From GCA-020356105 sp964347475 (GTDB lineage Bacteria > Pseudomonadota > Alphaproteobacteria > UBA8366 > JADFVY01): a DNA stretch of 64,000 nt. Below the pieces are notes generated by a model. That model searched no databases. It worked only from the letters and a program-made list of their open reading frames with translations, and had not been told where the DNA came from. The position numbers and the translations under genes were made by a program. The stretch covers positions 1 through 64,000 of the forward strand of contig CAYFYY010000014.1 in the NCBI GenBank assembly GCA_964347475.1, read 5' to 3'. Positions within the stretch are counted from its first letter, which is position 1; each line of letters starts with the position of its first letter. Shown here piece after piece: positions 1-10,300 of this stretch.

Positions 1-692
1 ACGTCGCCCAGAAGTGGCAGATCAGCCGCGAGCAGCAGGACGAGTTCGCCCTCGCCAGCCAGAACAAGGCCGAGGCCGCGCAGAAGGCCGGCAAGTTCAA
101 GGACGAGATCACGCCGGTCACCATCAAGAGCCGCAAGGGGGAGTCGGTGGTCGACACCGACGAGTATCCCAAGCCCGGCGTCACGGTGGAGAGCCTCGCC
201 GGCCTGCGGCCGGCCTTCGACAAAGAGGGCACGGTGACCGCCGGCAACGCCTCGGGCATCAACGACGGCGCCGCCGCCGTCGTGCTGATGACCGCCGACG
301 AGGCGGCGAAGCGCGGCGTTACGCCGCTGGCTCGCATCGTCTCGTGGGCGACCGCCGGCGTCGATCCGGCGATCATGGGCACCGGGCCGATCCCGGCCAG
401 CCGCAAGGCGCTGGAGAAGGCCGGCTGGAGTATCGACGACCTCGACCTGATCGAGGCCAACGAGGCGTTCGCGGCGCAGGCCTGCGCGGTCAACAAGGAT
501 CTCGGCTGGGACACCGACAAGGTCAACGTCAATGGCGGTGCCATCGCCATCGGCCATCCGGTCGGCGCGTCCGGCACGCGGGTGCTGATCACCCTCTTGC
601 ACGAGATGGCGCGGCGCGACGCCAAGAAGGGGCTCGCGACGCTGTGCATCGGCGGCGGTATGGGCATTGCGATGTGCGTCGAACGCGGCTGA
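1..692 (+). CDS. phaA: Acetyl-CoA acetyltransferase (beta-ketothiolase), 3' part
   Basis: This gene enters from outside the window; the open frame begins at base 3 and runs to TGA at 690-692. It condenses two acetyl-CoA to acetoacetyl-CoA in the cytoplasm, the first step of polyhydroxybutyrate synthesis. The visible part is the C-terminal thiolase half, with the family motifs NEAFAAQ, GGAIAIGHP (catalytic His) and CIGGGMG (second catalytic Cys). The N-terminal nucleophilic Cys lies outside the window. phaB follows 134 bases downstream on the same strand, which supports the PHB assignment over a fatty-acid degradation thiolase. The family identification is firm; the choice of phaA rather than atoB rests on context. 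Confidence 0.93.
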   Translation, partial: VAQKWQISREQQDEFALASQNKAEAAQKAGKFKDEITPVTIKSRKGESVVDTDEYPKPGVTVESLAGLRPAFDKEGTVTAGNASGINDGAAAVVLMTADEAAKRGVTPLARIVSWATAGVDPAIMGTGPIPASRKALEKAGWSIDDLDLIEANEAFAAQACAVNKDLGWDTDKVNVNGGAIAIGHPVGASGTRVLITLLHEMARRDAKKGLATLCIGGGMGIAMCVERG

Positions 693-717
693 CCCGCGCG
701 ACCCGGCGATCGAAATC

Positions 718-749
718 GGGACGGAGGTGGTCTTAAGACCACCCCGTCC
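718..749 (+). terminator. Hairpin between phaA and phaB
   Basis: The arms GGACGGAGGTGGTC and GACCACCCCGTCC flank TTAA. The core GGTGGTCTTAAGACCACC is a perfect palindrome, and the only imperfection is one bulged A. A short T-rich run (TTATCTT) follows. It lies 25 bases after the phaA stop and about 77 bases before phaB, so it may attenuate or separate the two genes. A protein-binding palindrome is the alternative reading. Confidence 0.6.
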
Positions 750-826
750 TTATCTTGTAACGAGGAACGCCGCGCACGAAGAGGCGCGGGCGGCATCTTG
801 GTTATGGTGACAGGGAGAAAAACGAT

Positions 827-1552
827 ATGGCACGTACGGCATTGGTTACCGGCGGTACCCGCGGCATCGGCGAGGCGATCTCGATCGCGCTCCGTGATGC
901 CGGTTACCGGGTCGCCGCGAATTACGGCGGCAACGACGAGGCCGCAAATGCGTTCAAGGAGAAGACCGGAATTCCCGTCTACAAGTTCGACGTCGGCGAT
1001 TTCGACGCCTGCTGGAAGGGCGTCGCGCAGATCGAGGCTGATCTCGGCCCGGTCGAGGTGCTGGTCAACAACGCCGGCATCACGCGCGACGGCATGCTGC
1101 ACAAGATGGACCGCGAGAACTGGCAGGCGGTTATCCGCACCAATCTCGACAGCGCCTTCAACCTGACCCGCAGCGTCATCGAAGGCATGCGTGCCCGCGG
1201 TTTCGGGCGCATCATCACGATCAGCTCGATCAACGGCCAGAAGGGCCAGATGGGCCAGGCGAACTATTCGGCGGCCAAGGCCGGCGTCATCGGTTTCACC
1301 AAGGCGGTGGCGCAGGAGAATGCCTTCAAGGGGATCACCGCCAACGTCGTCGCGCCCGGCTATATCGGCACCGAGATGGTGCGCGCGGTGCCGGAGGACG
1401 TGCTGAACACCAAGATCATCCCGCAGATCCCGGTCGGCCGCCTCGGCGAGCCCGAGGAGGTGGCGCGCTGCGTCGTCTTCCTCGCCGCCGACGAGGCCGG
1501 CTTCATCACCGGCTCGACGCTGAGCGCGAACGGCGGACAGTACATGGCGTGA
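827..1552 (+). CDS. phaB: Acetoacetyl-CoA reductase
   Basis: A 241-residue short-chain dehydrogenase that reduces acetoacetyl-CoA to (R)-3-hydroxybutyryl-CoA with NADPH, the second step of polyhydroxybutyrate synthesis. Visible features are the cofactor motif TGGTRGIG (residues 8-15), NNAG (81-84) and a catalytic triad Ser134, Tyr147, Lys151. The segment NNAGITRDGMLHKM is characteristic of PhaB, and FabG is less likely given the phaA neighbour. The ATG is preceded by an AGGGAG ribosome-binding site. It follows phaA in the same direction, separated by a hairpin. No PHA synthase or phasin is visible in the window. Confidence 0.95.
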   Translation: MARTALVTGGTRGIGEAISIALRDAGYRVAANYGGNDEAANAFKEKTGIPVYKFDVGDFDACWKGVAQIEADLGPVEVLVNNAGITRDGMLHKMDRENWQAVIRTNLDSAFNLTRSVIEGMRARGFGRIITISSINGQKGQMGQANYSAAKAGVIGFTKAVAQENAFKGITANVVAPGYIGTEMVRAVPEDVLNTKIIPQIPVGRLGEPEEVARCVVFLAADEAGFITGSTLSANGGQYMA

Positions 1553-1556
1553 TCGT

Positions 1557-1590
1557 GGGCGGCGGGGGCATCGCGCCTCCCGCCGCGCCC
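1557..1590. terminator. Possible bidirectional terminator between phaB and the barrel gene
   Basis: The 40-base gap between the convergent phaB and outer-membrane protein genes holds GGCGGG pairing with CCCGCC, extended by GGGC and GCGCCC with a bulge. There is no T-tract. The position between two converging stops suggests a shared terminator, but GC-rich pairing of this size can arise by chance. Confidence 0.35.
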
Positions 1591-1592
1591 GC

Positions 1593-2378
1593 TCACAACA
1601 GGAACCGGATTCCGATGCTCAGCGTGTGGCTCTGGATGCCTTCCTGGACGAACGGCGTGCCCGAGACGGTCCGCAGCTCTAGGTCGTCGGTCTCGAAGTA
1701 GCGATAACCGATATAGGTCTCCGAATTCGAGGCCGCGTTCGAGAACGCGATGCCGGCCTGAACCTGCCAGGCCTCGGCGAAATCCCAGTCGTCGACGACC
1801 TCGTTCTCGGTCGAGAAGCAGATGATGATACAGACCGATTCATTGTATTCGACCTCGAGCCGGCTGAAGCCGTAGCCGGCCCCGAGATAGGGCCGCGCCC
1901 TGCCCCAAGGCGGCAGGTCGACGAAGACGTTCGCCATCGGGCCGACGGCCCAGATGCCGCCCGAGTAGTCGAGGGGCACGAACGGGGCGCCGGGCCCGAG
2001 GTCGAGGCTGCCGGCCCTGAAATATTGAGCGTGGAGTTCGGCTTCCAGCCGCACCATTCCCGCCAGCCGATAGCCGAATCCGAAACCGGTCCCCAGACTC
2101 CAGTCGAGATCGACGTCGAAGCCGCCATCCGTCGTCGGATTGGCCGAATCGCCGACGTCCCAATTCCAGAGGTAATAGAAACCATCAGACCAAGCCGGCA
2201 GCGGCTGGAACGGCGGCGGCGGTGGTGGCGGCTGCTCATGCTGCGGCGCAGGGTGCGGCGGCGGCGCGGGGTGCGGCGGTGGCGGTTCGTGATCGGCGGT
2301 GGCGGCGGTCGGCGCCAGCAGGATCGATGATGCCGCCAGGGCGGCTGTGATGACGCCGGTAATGCGGTGGTTCATCAT
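1593..2378 (-). CDS. Outer-membrane beta-barrel protein with proline-rich linker
   Basis: A predicted exported protein of 261 residues. The chosen ATG gives an MMNHRITG start with a clear signal peptide ending near ATADHE and is preceded by AAGGAATT; an in-frame start further upstream would bury the signal. Residues of about 30-60 are rich in Pro and His (PPPPHPAPPPHPAP). The rest alternates aromatic and polar residues in the manner of an 8- to 10-strand barrel and ends in IRFLL, a terminal aromatic-plus-hydrophobic strand. It resembles the OmpA/porin-like small barrels (PF13505 type). The specific function is unknown. It converges with phaB. Confidence 0.75.
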   Translation of the reverse strand: MMNHRITGVITAALAASSILLAPTAATADHEPPPPHPAPPPHPAPQHEQPPPPPPPFQPLPAWSDGFYYLWNWDVGDSANPTTDGGFDVDLDWSLGTGFGFGYRLAGMVRLEAELHAQYFRAGSLDLGPGAPFVPLDYSGGIWAVGPMANVFVDLPPWGRARPYLGAGYGFSRLEVEYNESVCIIICFSTENEVVDDWDFAEAWQVQAGIAFSNAASNSETYIGYRYFETDDLELRTVSGTPFVQEGIQSHTLSIGIRFLL

Positions 2379-2589
2379 GCGGAATTCCTTTTTTGAGCCG
2401 GGCGCCGCGACCGCTCGAGCGAGGGCACCCGCAATGCGTTGCCCGTTGCCTAGCAGGGTGACTCTGAACAAAAGATGAATGAGGCGGAGTCGCGGCGACC
2501 GACTTTGCCGCGTTCCAGCGCTTAAATGCAAGGGCGGCGCCTTGGGCGCCGCCGAGTCGTGCGAAACGGGAAGGAGGTCGGCCCGCCGG

Positions 2590-3120
2590 TTATTTCGTGG
2601 CGGCGACCTTGATCTTTCTGCCCGCCTTCTTTGGTTCGGTCTTCTTCGGGACCGTCACGGTGAGCACGCCGTCCTCGAACGACGCTGCGATCTTGTCGGG
2701 CAGCGCCGCCTCGGGCAGCCGGAAGGTCCGTTCGAAGGAGCCGTAGCGACGCTCGGTCAGGTGGTAGTCCTCCTTGTCCTCCTTGCGCTCGGACCTCTTC
2801 TCGCCCTTGACAGTCAGCATGTCGTCGCGAAGCACCACCTCGACGTCGCTCTCCTTCATGCCCGGCAACTCCGCGGTCAACCTGACCTCCTTGTCGTCTT
2901 CCGCGACATCCACCGCCGGCAGCAGCTCGCCACGCCGGCGGCCCAGCAGCCAGCTGGGCTCGTAGTGGCGGAACAGGCTCGGCGCGCGGCGCTCGAAGCC
3001 GGTGAAGAACTCGTCGAACAGATGGTTCATCTCGTCCCTGAGACCGGTCAGCGAATCGAACACCGTCGGGGTCCGCTCGCCGTTGCCGCTCTCTCGTCTC
3101 GGGGTGATTTTCGTGGCCAT
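2590..3120 (-). CDS. Hsp20/alpha-crystallin family small heat-shock protein
   Basis: A 176-residue ATP-independent holdase chaperone that keeps unfolding proteins soluble in the cytoplasm. The alpha-crystallin domain spans roughly residues 60-160, with ELPGMKESDVEV, a charged loop (EKRSERKEDKEDYH) and the closing strand FEDGVLTVTVPK. The tail is Lys-rich. The N-terminal stretch DEMNHLFDEFFTGF is typical of class A bacterial Hsp20. The ATG is preceded by a near-perfect AAAGGAGGTGG site. It is probably monocistronic; I could not identify a heat-shock sigma-factor promoter or an RNA thermometer with confidence. Confidence 0.93.
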   Translation of the reverse strand: MATKITPRRESGNGERTPTVFDSLTGLRDEMNHLFDEFFTGFERRAPSLFRHYEPSWLLGRRRGELLPAVDVAEDDKEVRLTAELPGMKESDVEVVLRDDMLTVKGEKRSERKEDKEDYHLTERRYGSFERTFRLPEAALPDKIAASFEDGVLTVTVPKKTEPKKAGRKIKVAATK

Positions 3121-3353
3121 CGAAATCCACCTCCTTTCGGCAGCATATACGTCCCATCTGGAGACATCGTTACTGGATCACACTCAGATAGGAATTGCGA
3201 TGATTTGCGTCAATTGCCGCGAAAATTCGCGCGAGACTTGCGGCCCACCGCAGGACGGGGCACATTTCGTGCCACCGGACGGACTGTTTCACAACGCTTA
3301 TACGGTTTCCGCGCTTGTCTGAAATCAACGAGGCGACTCCGCCGGGAGGTGGG

Positions 3354-3908
3354 ATGGACTGCCGCGATTACCAGCCTTTTGTGCCCGATCTGGAAAACCC
3401 CTATCCCGGCCGTCCCGGGGCGGGCATCACGGACTTCGTCTATCATACGCCGCTGCACCTCTGCCGCTGTATAGAGGCCGTACAACGCCGTGATGGCGCA
3501 GACGCTCACTACATCGTTGCGCGGCCCTACACGGTCCGGTACGGCTGTAACGAGGGCGGCCGCGAGATCACCGTGCCCGAGGGGATGGTCACAGATCTGG
3601 CTTCGGTACCTTGGATCGCGAGGATTTTCGTCGGGCGCGTCGGTCCGCATCTTGAGGCCGCCATCGTCCACGATTTCCTGTACATCGCCTGGCAAGACCT
3701 GCCCGATCACGGCGCTCGGCCGGAAGACAGAAAATTCGCTGATCGGTTGATGCGCGCCGCAATGACGGCGGCCGGAGTTGGCTATCTGAAACGATGGCTG
3801 ATCTATGCGGCGGTCCGGATATTCGGCGCAGGCGCGTACGCCCGGCGTGACCCGGTCCGCTACGTCAGGGACGATACGGGCGCGCGGAGCGACAGGCCTG
3901 CCGGCTGA
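3354..3908 (+). CDS. DUF1353 family protein
   Basis: A 184-residue protein with the DUF1353 signature: VTVPEG-like strand (ITVPEGMVTDLASVPW), then AAIVHDFLYI and a helix with a conserved Arg-Asp pair (RKFADRLMRAAM). Related proteins occur in phages, prophages and bacterial genomes and have no settled function. The ATG at 3354 follows GGGAGGT. A TTG at 3315 would add 13 residues but has no good ribosome-binding site. Base composition is less GC-rich than phaAB. No other phage-like gene is visible nearby. Confidence 0.72.
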   Translation: MDCRDYQPFVPDLENPYPGRPGAGITDFVYHTPLHLCRCIEAVQRRDGADAHYIVARPYTVRYGCNEGGREITVPEGMVTDLASVPWIARIFVGRVGPHLEAAIVHDFLYIAWQDLPDHGARPEDRKFADRLMRAAMTAAGVGYLKRWLIYAAVRIFGAGAYARRDPVRYVRDDTGARSDRPAG

Positions 3909-3979
3909 TTATCGGCCCTCCGTGTCATCGCGCCCGCGACGGCGACACTTGCGGCCCGCCGCAGGGCGGGGCCGCGTGT

Positions 3980-4675
3980 TCACCGTTCGGAATTCGGCAC
4001 GGTGGCCAGGGCCAACAGCTTCTGTGCTGCTTCCGGTTCGACGTCATAACGCGAGACGTACTCGTCCAGCAGCGCAATGGCGTGCGACGCCTCGCCGAGC
4101 TGGGTGTAGGACAGGGCAAGGGCGAGTGGCTGCTGCACGTAGTTGAAGAAGCCGAACCGCCTCGCTGTTGCGGATTTCATGCGCTCGAGAAGTGCGACGA
4201 GGTCGGAGACGCCATTGACCTGACGGTACCAGTCGAAAGCCACCGGTATGGCCTTCTTCGCGATCCTGTCGGCTTGCTCCGATACGTCCCGTGCCGTTCC
4301 CAAAGAGCTGAACACCCAGGACTCCAGCTCAGGGCCCGGCGCGTCGACAGAATCGATCGGATCCCGGACGACATCGATCCGCGCCGATTTTTCGGTGCGA
4401 TGCCATACCAGGGTCCGGCCCCGTATGCCCGGGCAATAGTTCAACGAGAATCCCCATCGCGGACTGAAGCTGTTTCCCTTCAAAGCCACAATCTGGAAGA
4501 CGTCGCGCATGTCCGCCAAACGCGAGCGAACCCAGCGTCGCCGATCGGTCTTGACGAAGCCGGCCGATTCCAGTGGCGCACCGAAATGCGCCTGGACGAG
4601 CCCATCGATCTCCGCGGCCGAAATTGGTGCTGTCTGGGGAATGTCGCCAGCCAGTTTTCGAAACCAGGCTTTCAA
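3980..4675 (-). CDS. Hypothetical protein with DUF4304-like domain
   Basis: A 231-residue protein with no signal peptide or membrane segment. The central part (LESAGFVKTDRRRWVRS, then FQIVALKGNSFSPRWGFSLNY) resembles DUF4304 proteins, a family of unknown function often found beside other small hypothetical genes. The C-terminal third is helical. I favour TTG at 4675 because AGGAGG sits eight bases upstream; a GTG at 4801 would add 42 residues of poor quality. It is divergent from hutU. The function is not known. Confidence 0.55.
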   Translation of the reverse strand: MKAWFRKLAGDIPQTAPISAAEIDGLVQAHFGAPLESAGFVKTDRRRWVRSRLADMRDVFQIVALKGNSFSPRWGFSLNYCPGIRGRTLVWHRTEKSARIDVVRDPIDSVDAPGPELESWVFSSLGTARDVSEQADRIAKKAIPVAFDWYRQVNGVSDLVALLERMKSATARRFGFFNYVQQPLALALSYTQLGEASHAIALLDEYVSRYDVEPEAAQKLLALATVPNSER

Positions 4676-4878
4676 CGCAGGATCCTCCTGATCGGGCGGC
4701 GCGAATTGTTTATCTATAGTCGAAAGGTGGCCAGCCGCAAGCTGAGCCGCAGGGCTGCAATCGGCATCAGCACCGTACGGGCAGAGCCGTTGGCGGATCA
4801 CTGCCCTTGCCGACCAAGCCCGAACGGGGCAAGCTCTCTTGCGACAGGTCGAAATCGTCGAACGCCGGGAGGGCCGCC

Positions 4879-6508
<1,630 letters not shown>

Positions 6509-6512
6509 TCGG

Positions 6513-6980
6513 TTGGCCAGCTATTCCTATGATCTTTTCGCCGATTATGTTCAGTTCTACCTGCAGGACGGGCAGGCCGAGGGTAATCTCGCGGATGCCT
6601 GGACTGAGGAGGCAGTCGCAAACCTACTAGCGGTTGCACCTCGCACAATTGGCGTAGGGACCGTTCGCAATACGGATGTACCGGTCACGATTGAGGTCTG
6701 TGACGCGGAGCCGACGACGGATTTGACACCATGGGATCACGTCATGGAGTGCGATATCGACATTCCCTCGGGCCGGCTCGTTGTGGCGGGCTGTACCGAA
6801 TACTTTCCCGATGCAGAACGCATCACCCTTGAGCCAGGACACTATCGGGCACGAATTCTCTATGGAGCTCTCGACAATCTGAGCGAAGACGGCCGTGATG
6901 GGGACGATCACTACAGCGTTTATTTTTGGAAAGCGGCCGCTGCAGGGGTCCGAGTAGTCAAGCGGCGGCAACATGACTGA
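6513..6980 (+). CDS. Hypothetical protein inside the hut operon
   Basis: A 155-residue acidic, soluble protein I do not recognise. The TTG at 6513 is preceded by GGAGGAG, which overlaps the end of hutU, and the stop overlaps the hutH start (ATGACTGA, 6973-6980), so it is probably translationally coupled in the operon. It contains YSYDLFADYVQFYLQD, a beta-rich centre with PWDHVMECDIDIPSG, and PGHYRARILYGALDN near the C-terminus. The layout vaguely recalls ComJ-like or immunity-type beta proteins, which is only a weak guess. Its base composition is noticeably more AT-rich than hutU and hutH, suggesting later arrival. Confidence 0.65.
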   Translation: MASYSYDLFADYVQFYLQDGQAEGNLADAWTEEAVANLLAVAPRTIGVGTVRNTDVPVTIEVCDAEPTTDLTPWDHVMECDIDIPSGRLVVAGCTEYFPDAERITLEPGHYRARILYGALDNLSEDGRDGDDHYSVYFWKAAAAGVRVVKRRQHD

Positions 6981-8505
6981 CACCCTAATCCTCACCCCTG
7001 GGCAGATGACGCTGGCGCAGCTGCGGCGGCTCGCGGCCGGCGGCGTCGCGGGGGCGCTGGACGAGTCGTGCCACGAGGCCGTCGCGGCGGCCTCCGCCCA
7101 GATCGATGCGATCGTCGCCGAGGACCGCACCGTCTACGGCGTCAGCACCGGGTTCGGGCTGCTTGCCGACAAGCGCATTCCGCAGGACGAACTGGCGCTC
7201 CTGCAGCGCAACCTCGTGCTCTCGCACTGCACCGGCAGCGGCGCGGCGCTGGAGGACGACGTCATCCGGCTGGTGCTGGCGCTCAAGGCGGCGGCGCTGG
7301 CACGCGGCCATTCCGGGGTGCGGTGGGAATTGATCGACGCCCTGCTGCGCCTGCTCGACGCTGAAGTCTACCCCGTGATCCCGTCCAAGGGGTCGGTCGG
7401 CGCATCCGGCGACCTCGCGCCGCTGGCGCATCTGGCGGCGGCGCTGCTCGGCGTCGGCGAGGTGCGCTACCATGGCGAGACCCTGCCCGCGGTGTTCGGG
7501 TTGAAGCGGGCCGGCCTCGCCCCGCTCGTCCTCGGCCCCAAGGAGGGCCTCGCGCTGCTCAACGGCACGCAGGTGTCCACCGCGCTGGCGCTCAAGGGCC
7601 TGTTCGCGGCCGGCGACGGCTTCGCCGCGGCGGCGGTGGCCGGTGCGCTGTCCACCGACGCCGCCCAGGGCAGCGACGTGCCGTTCGACCCGCGCATCGC
7701 CGAGATCCGCGGCCAGGCCGGGCAGATCGCCATGGCCGAGGTCTACCGGCGGATCATGAAGGGCAGTCGCATCCGCGAGTCCCACGTCGACTGCCCGCGC
7801 GTGCAGGACCCCTACTCGCTGCGCTGCCAGCCGCAGGTGATGGGCGCCTGCCTCGACCAGATCGCCCACGCCTCAGTGATCCTCGAGCGCGAGGCCAACG
7901 CGGTGACCGACAACCCGCTGCTGTTCCCAGACGCCGGCGACGTGCTGTCGGGCGGCAATTTCCACGCCGAGCCGGTGGCGATGGCGGCCGACAACCTCGC
8001 CCTTGCGATCGCCGAGACCGGAGCGCTGTCGGAGCGCCGCACCGCCCTCCTGATGGATCCTGGGTTCAGCGGCCTGCCCGCATTCCTCGCCGCCGAGGGC
8101 GGCATCAATTCCGGCTTCATGAACGCCCAGGTGGCGGCGGCGGCGCTGGTCTCGGAGAACAAGTCGCTCGCCCATCCGGCGAGCGTCGACAGCCTGCCGA
8201 CCTCGGCCAACCAGGAGGACCACGTCTCGATGGCGACCTACGCCGCCCGGCGACTGGGCGACATGGCGGCGAATCTGTCCGAGATCGTGGCGCTCGAGCT
8301 CTTGTGCGCGGCCCAGGGCATCGAGTTCCACCGGCCGCTGAAGAGCTCTGCGGCGCTGGAGGAGGTGGTGGCGGAGATCCGCGCCCGGGTCGCGCCGTGG
8401 GACGCCGACCGCTATTTCGCGCCGGATCTGGCGGCGGTCCGGACCCTGGTGTCGGGCGGCGGCTACCGCCGCTTCGTGCCCGGCCTGCTGCCGGACGGGG
8501 ACTGA
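6973..8505 (+). CDS. hutH: Histidine ammonia-lyase
   Basis: This 510-residue enzyme removes ammonia from L-histidine to give trans-urocanate, the entry step of the hut pathway. The self-formed MIO electrophile comes from Ala144-Ser145-Gly146 in GSVGASGDLAPLAH. Other family motifs are YGVSTGFG and VTDNPLLF. Length is normal for HutH. The start overlaps the preceding unknown gene by eight bases, and hutG begins six bases after the stop, so all are in one operon. The enzyme works as a cytoplasmic homotetramer in characterised relatives. Confidence 0.97.
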   Translation: MTDTLILTPGQMTLAQLRRLAAGGVAGALDESCHEAVAAASAQIDAIVAEDRTVYGVSTGFGLLADKRIPQDELALLQRNLVLSHCTGSGAALEDDVIRLVLALKAAALARGHSGVRWELIDALLRLLDAEVYPVIPSKGSVGASGDLAPLAHLAAALLGVGEVRYHGETLPAVFGLKRAGLAPLVLGPKEGLALLNGTQVSTALALKGLFAAGDGFAAAAVAGALSTDAAQGSDVPFDPRIAEIRGQAGQIAMAEVYRRIMKGSRIRESHVDCPRVQDPYSLRCQPQVMGACLDQIAHASVILEREANAVTDNPLLFPDAGDVLSGGNFHAEPVAMAADNLALAIAETGALSERRTALLMDPGFSGLPAFLAAEGGINSGFMNAQVAAAALVSENKSLAHPASVDSLPTSANQEDHVSMATYAARRLGDMAANLSEIVALELLCAAQGIEFHRPLKSSAALEEVVAEIRARVAPWDADRYFAPDLAAVRTLVSGGGYRRFVPGLLPDGD

Positions 8506-8511
8506 AGCAGC

Positions 8512-9318
8512 GTGGCGGCCGAGCCCTTCCTGTTCCGCGGCGGACGGATCCCGCTGCTGGTCAGCATGCCGCATGTCGGCACGCATATTCCGGACGAGAT
8601 TGCGGCGGACCTCACCGAAGAGGCGTGCACGGTCCCCGACACCGACTGGCATGTCGACCGGCTGTACGACTTCCTCGACGATCTCGGCGCGTCGGTGATA
8701 TCGGCGACCCATTCGCGCTATGTCGTCGACCTCAACCGTGCGCCCGACGGCGCCGACCTCTATCCGGGCCGGGACACGACGGAGCTGTGCCCGACCTCGG
8801 GCTTCTTCCGCCAGCCGCTCTACCGCGAGGGGCGCCGGCCCGACGCCGCCGAAATCGCGCGACGCGTCGCGGTGCATTGGCAGCCCTACCACACCGCGCT
8901 CGCCGCCGAGCTGGAGAGGATCAAGGCCCTGCACGGCGCCGCGCTGCTGTGGGACGCCCATTCCATCGCCTCCGAGGTGCCGCGCTTCTTCGACGGACGG
9001 CTGCCGGACCTCAACCTCGGCACCAATGGCGGCGCCTCCTGCGACCCCGCGCTCGCCACGCGCGTCATGGCGGTGGCCGAGGCGGCGCAGGGCTACAGTG
9101 CCGTGCTCGACGGCCGCTTCAGGGGCGGCTACATCACCCGCCATTACGGCCGGCCCGCGGACGGAGTCCACGCGATCCAACTCGAGCTGTCGCAGCGCAC
9201 CTACATGGACGAGGGCGCCCCCTTCACCTTCCGCGACGAGCTGGCCAATCAGGTCCGGCCGGTCCTGCAGGCCATGCTCGAGGCAGCGCTCGCGTGGGTC
9301 GCGCAGCGCAAACCGTGA
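8512..9318 (+). CDS. hutG: N-formylglutamate deformylase
   Basis: This 268-residue metal-dependent hydrolase splits N-formyl-L-glutamate into glutamate and formate, the last step of the HutF-type histidine pathway. Motifs are PHVGTHIP, DTDWHVDRLYDF, VVDLNRAPDG and LWDAHSIAS, which carry the expected metal and substrate residues of the FGase family. The start is GTG at 8512, six bases after hutH. The presence of HutF at 16.6 kb fits this deformylase rather than the formimidoylglutamase type of HutG. Confidence 0.93.
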   Translation: MAAEPFLFRGGRIPLLVSMPHVGTHIPDEIAADLTEEACTVPDTDWHVDRLYDFLDDLGASVISATHSRYVVDLNRAPDGADLYPGRDTTELCPTSGFFRQPLYREGRRPDAAEIARRVAVHWQPYHTALAAELERIKALHGAALLWDAHSIASEVPRFFDGRLPDLNLGTNGGASCDPALATRVMAVAEAAQGYSAVLDGRFRGGYITRHYGRPADGVHAIQLELSQRTYMDEGAPFTFRDELANQVRPVLQAMLEAALAWVAQRKP

Positions 9319-9364
9319 ACGCGCCGCCGCGCGGGAATATGCTGCTGCCATACCGTGTAAGCGG

Positions 9365-9395
9365 TGTCGGGGTTGCCCGCATTCTGACCCCGACA
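9365..9395 (+). terminator. Hairpin after hutG
   Basis: Perfect nine-base arms TGTCGGGGT and ACCCCGACA are separated by 13 bases, 46 bases after the hutG stop and just before the lectin-like gene. No T-run follows. It probably marks the end of the hut operon, though it could instead act in the leader of the next gene. Confidence 0.45.
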
Positions 9396-9417
9396 ACCAG
9401 ACAGTGGAGGCTGAATC

Positions 9418-10041
9418 ATGATTCGACTGGTCGTAACGTCCGTAACGGCGCTCCTTGCGGGACTGTCCGCGGCGAATGCGCAGGCGCCTGCCATGAGTTT
9501 CTTCATCACCAGCGCGGGACCCGGCAACGGCGCCGATCTCGGCGGGCTCGACGGTGCCGATGCCCATTGTCAGGCGCTCGCCGAGGCGGTGGGTGCCGGC
9601 GGTCGGACCTGGCGCGCCTATCTGAGCAGCGAGGAGGGAAACGCGCGCGACCGCATCGGCGACGGTCCCTGGCACAACGCCAAGGGCACACTGATCGCCA
9701 GCGATCTCGCGGCGTTGCACAGCGACGCCAACGCCATCAACAAGCAGACCGGGTTGACCGAGTCCGGGACGATGGTGAACGGGCGCGGCGACAGCCCCAA
9801 CCGCCACGACATCCTGACCGGGTCGACCCCGGACGGCACGCTGGCCGCGGGCAAGACCTGCAACGACTGGACCCACAGCGGCGACGGCAGCGCGATCGTC
9901 GGCCACCACGACCGCATCGGCCTGCGCGACGATGCGCCGTCGAAGTCGTGGAACTCGTCGCACGGCTCGCGCGGCTGCAGCCAGGACGCGCTGCGCGGGA
10001 CGGGCGGCGACGGCCTGTTCTACTGCTTCGCGGCCGACTGA
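9418..10041 (+). CDS. Exported lectin-like (C-type-lectin-fold) protein
   Basis: A 207-residue secreted or periplasmic protein. A clear signal peptide ends at ANAQA (about residue 22). The mature part has GADLGGLDGADAHCQALA, TWRAYLSS, CNDWTH and a C-terminal RGCSQDALRGTGGDGLFYC. These resemble the DUF1554/Lcl-type C-type-lectin-like domains of exported proteins, with four Cys that could form two disulfides. The ATG follows GTGGAGG. The ligand and role are unknown. It follows hutG but is separated from it by a hairpin, so it is probably unrelated to histidine use. Confidence 0.7.
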   Translation: MIRLVVTSVTALLAGLSAANAQAPAMSFFITSAGPGNGADLGGLDGADAHCQALAEAVGAGGRTWRAYLSSEEGNARDRIGDGPWHNAKGTLIASDLAALHSDANAINKQTGLTESGTMVNGRGDSPNRHDILTGSTPDGTLAAGKTCNDWTHSGDGSAIVGHHDRIGLRDDAPSKSWNSSHGSRGCSQDALRGTGGDGLFYCFAAD

Positions 10042-10099
10042 CGTCGGCCCGGGCGCCCGCCGTTCACGGCCGAGATGGCGGGCGCCGCGCAGGGGCGCA

Positions 10100-10300
10100 A
10101 TGTACGTCTTTCTGAGCGGTGCCGGCCTGCTGGCGGCGCTGGCCGGCCTGTTCTGGCTCAAGGACCGGCTGCGCAGCCCTCTGCTCGCCCGGCTCGCCTA
10201 TTCGGGGCTTGTCGCCCGCCTCGCCGTGATCGGCGCCGCCCTGTCCCTGGTCGGTCTTCTCCTGATGCTCGCCGACTGGGCCGGGCGTCTGCTGGCTTAG
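10100..10300 (+). CDS. Small two-helix membrane protein
   Basis: A predicted 66-residue inner-membrane protein with two hydrophobic segments (about residues 2-20 and 38-60) separated by a basic stretch (KDRLRSPLLARLAY). The ATG is preceded by AGGGG. No family is recognised. The frame has the expected codon bias and lies alone in the gap before the DUF4202 gene, which makes a real small gene plausible but not certain. Confidence 0.5.
   Translation: MYVFLSGAGLLAALAGLFWLKDRLRSPLLARLAYSGLVARLAVIGAALSLVGLLLMLADWAGRLLA

Noticed and set aside
3121..3180. ROSE-type RNA thermometer or sigma-32 promoter ahead of the Hsp20 gene
   Set aside because: The leader has a strong ribosome-binding site but I find neither a convincing complementary segment nor the sigma-32 hexamers.
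7873..10161. Reverse-strand open frame of 762 codons across hutH, hutG and the lectin-like gene
   Set aside because: Antisense shadow of identified genes.
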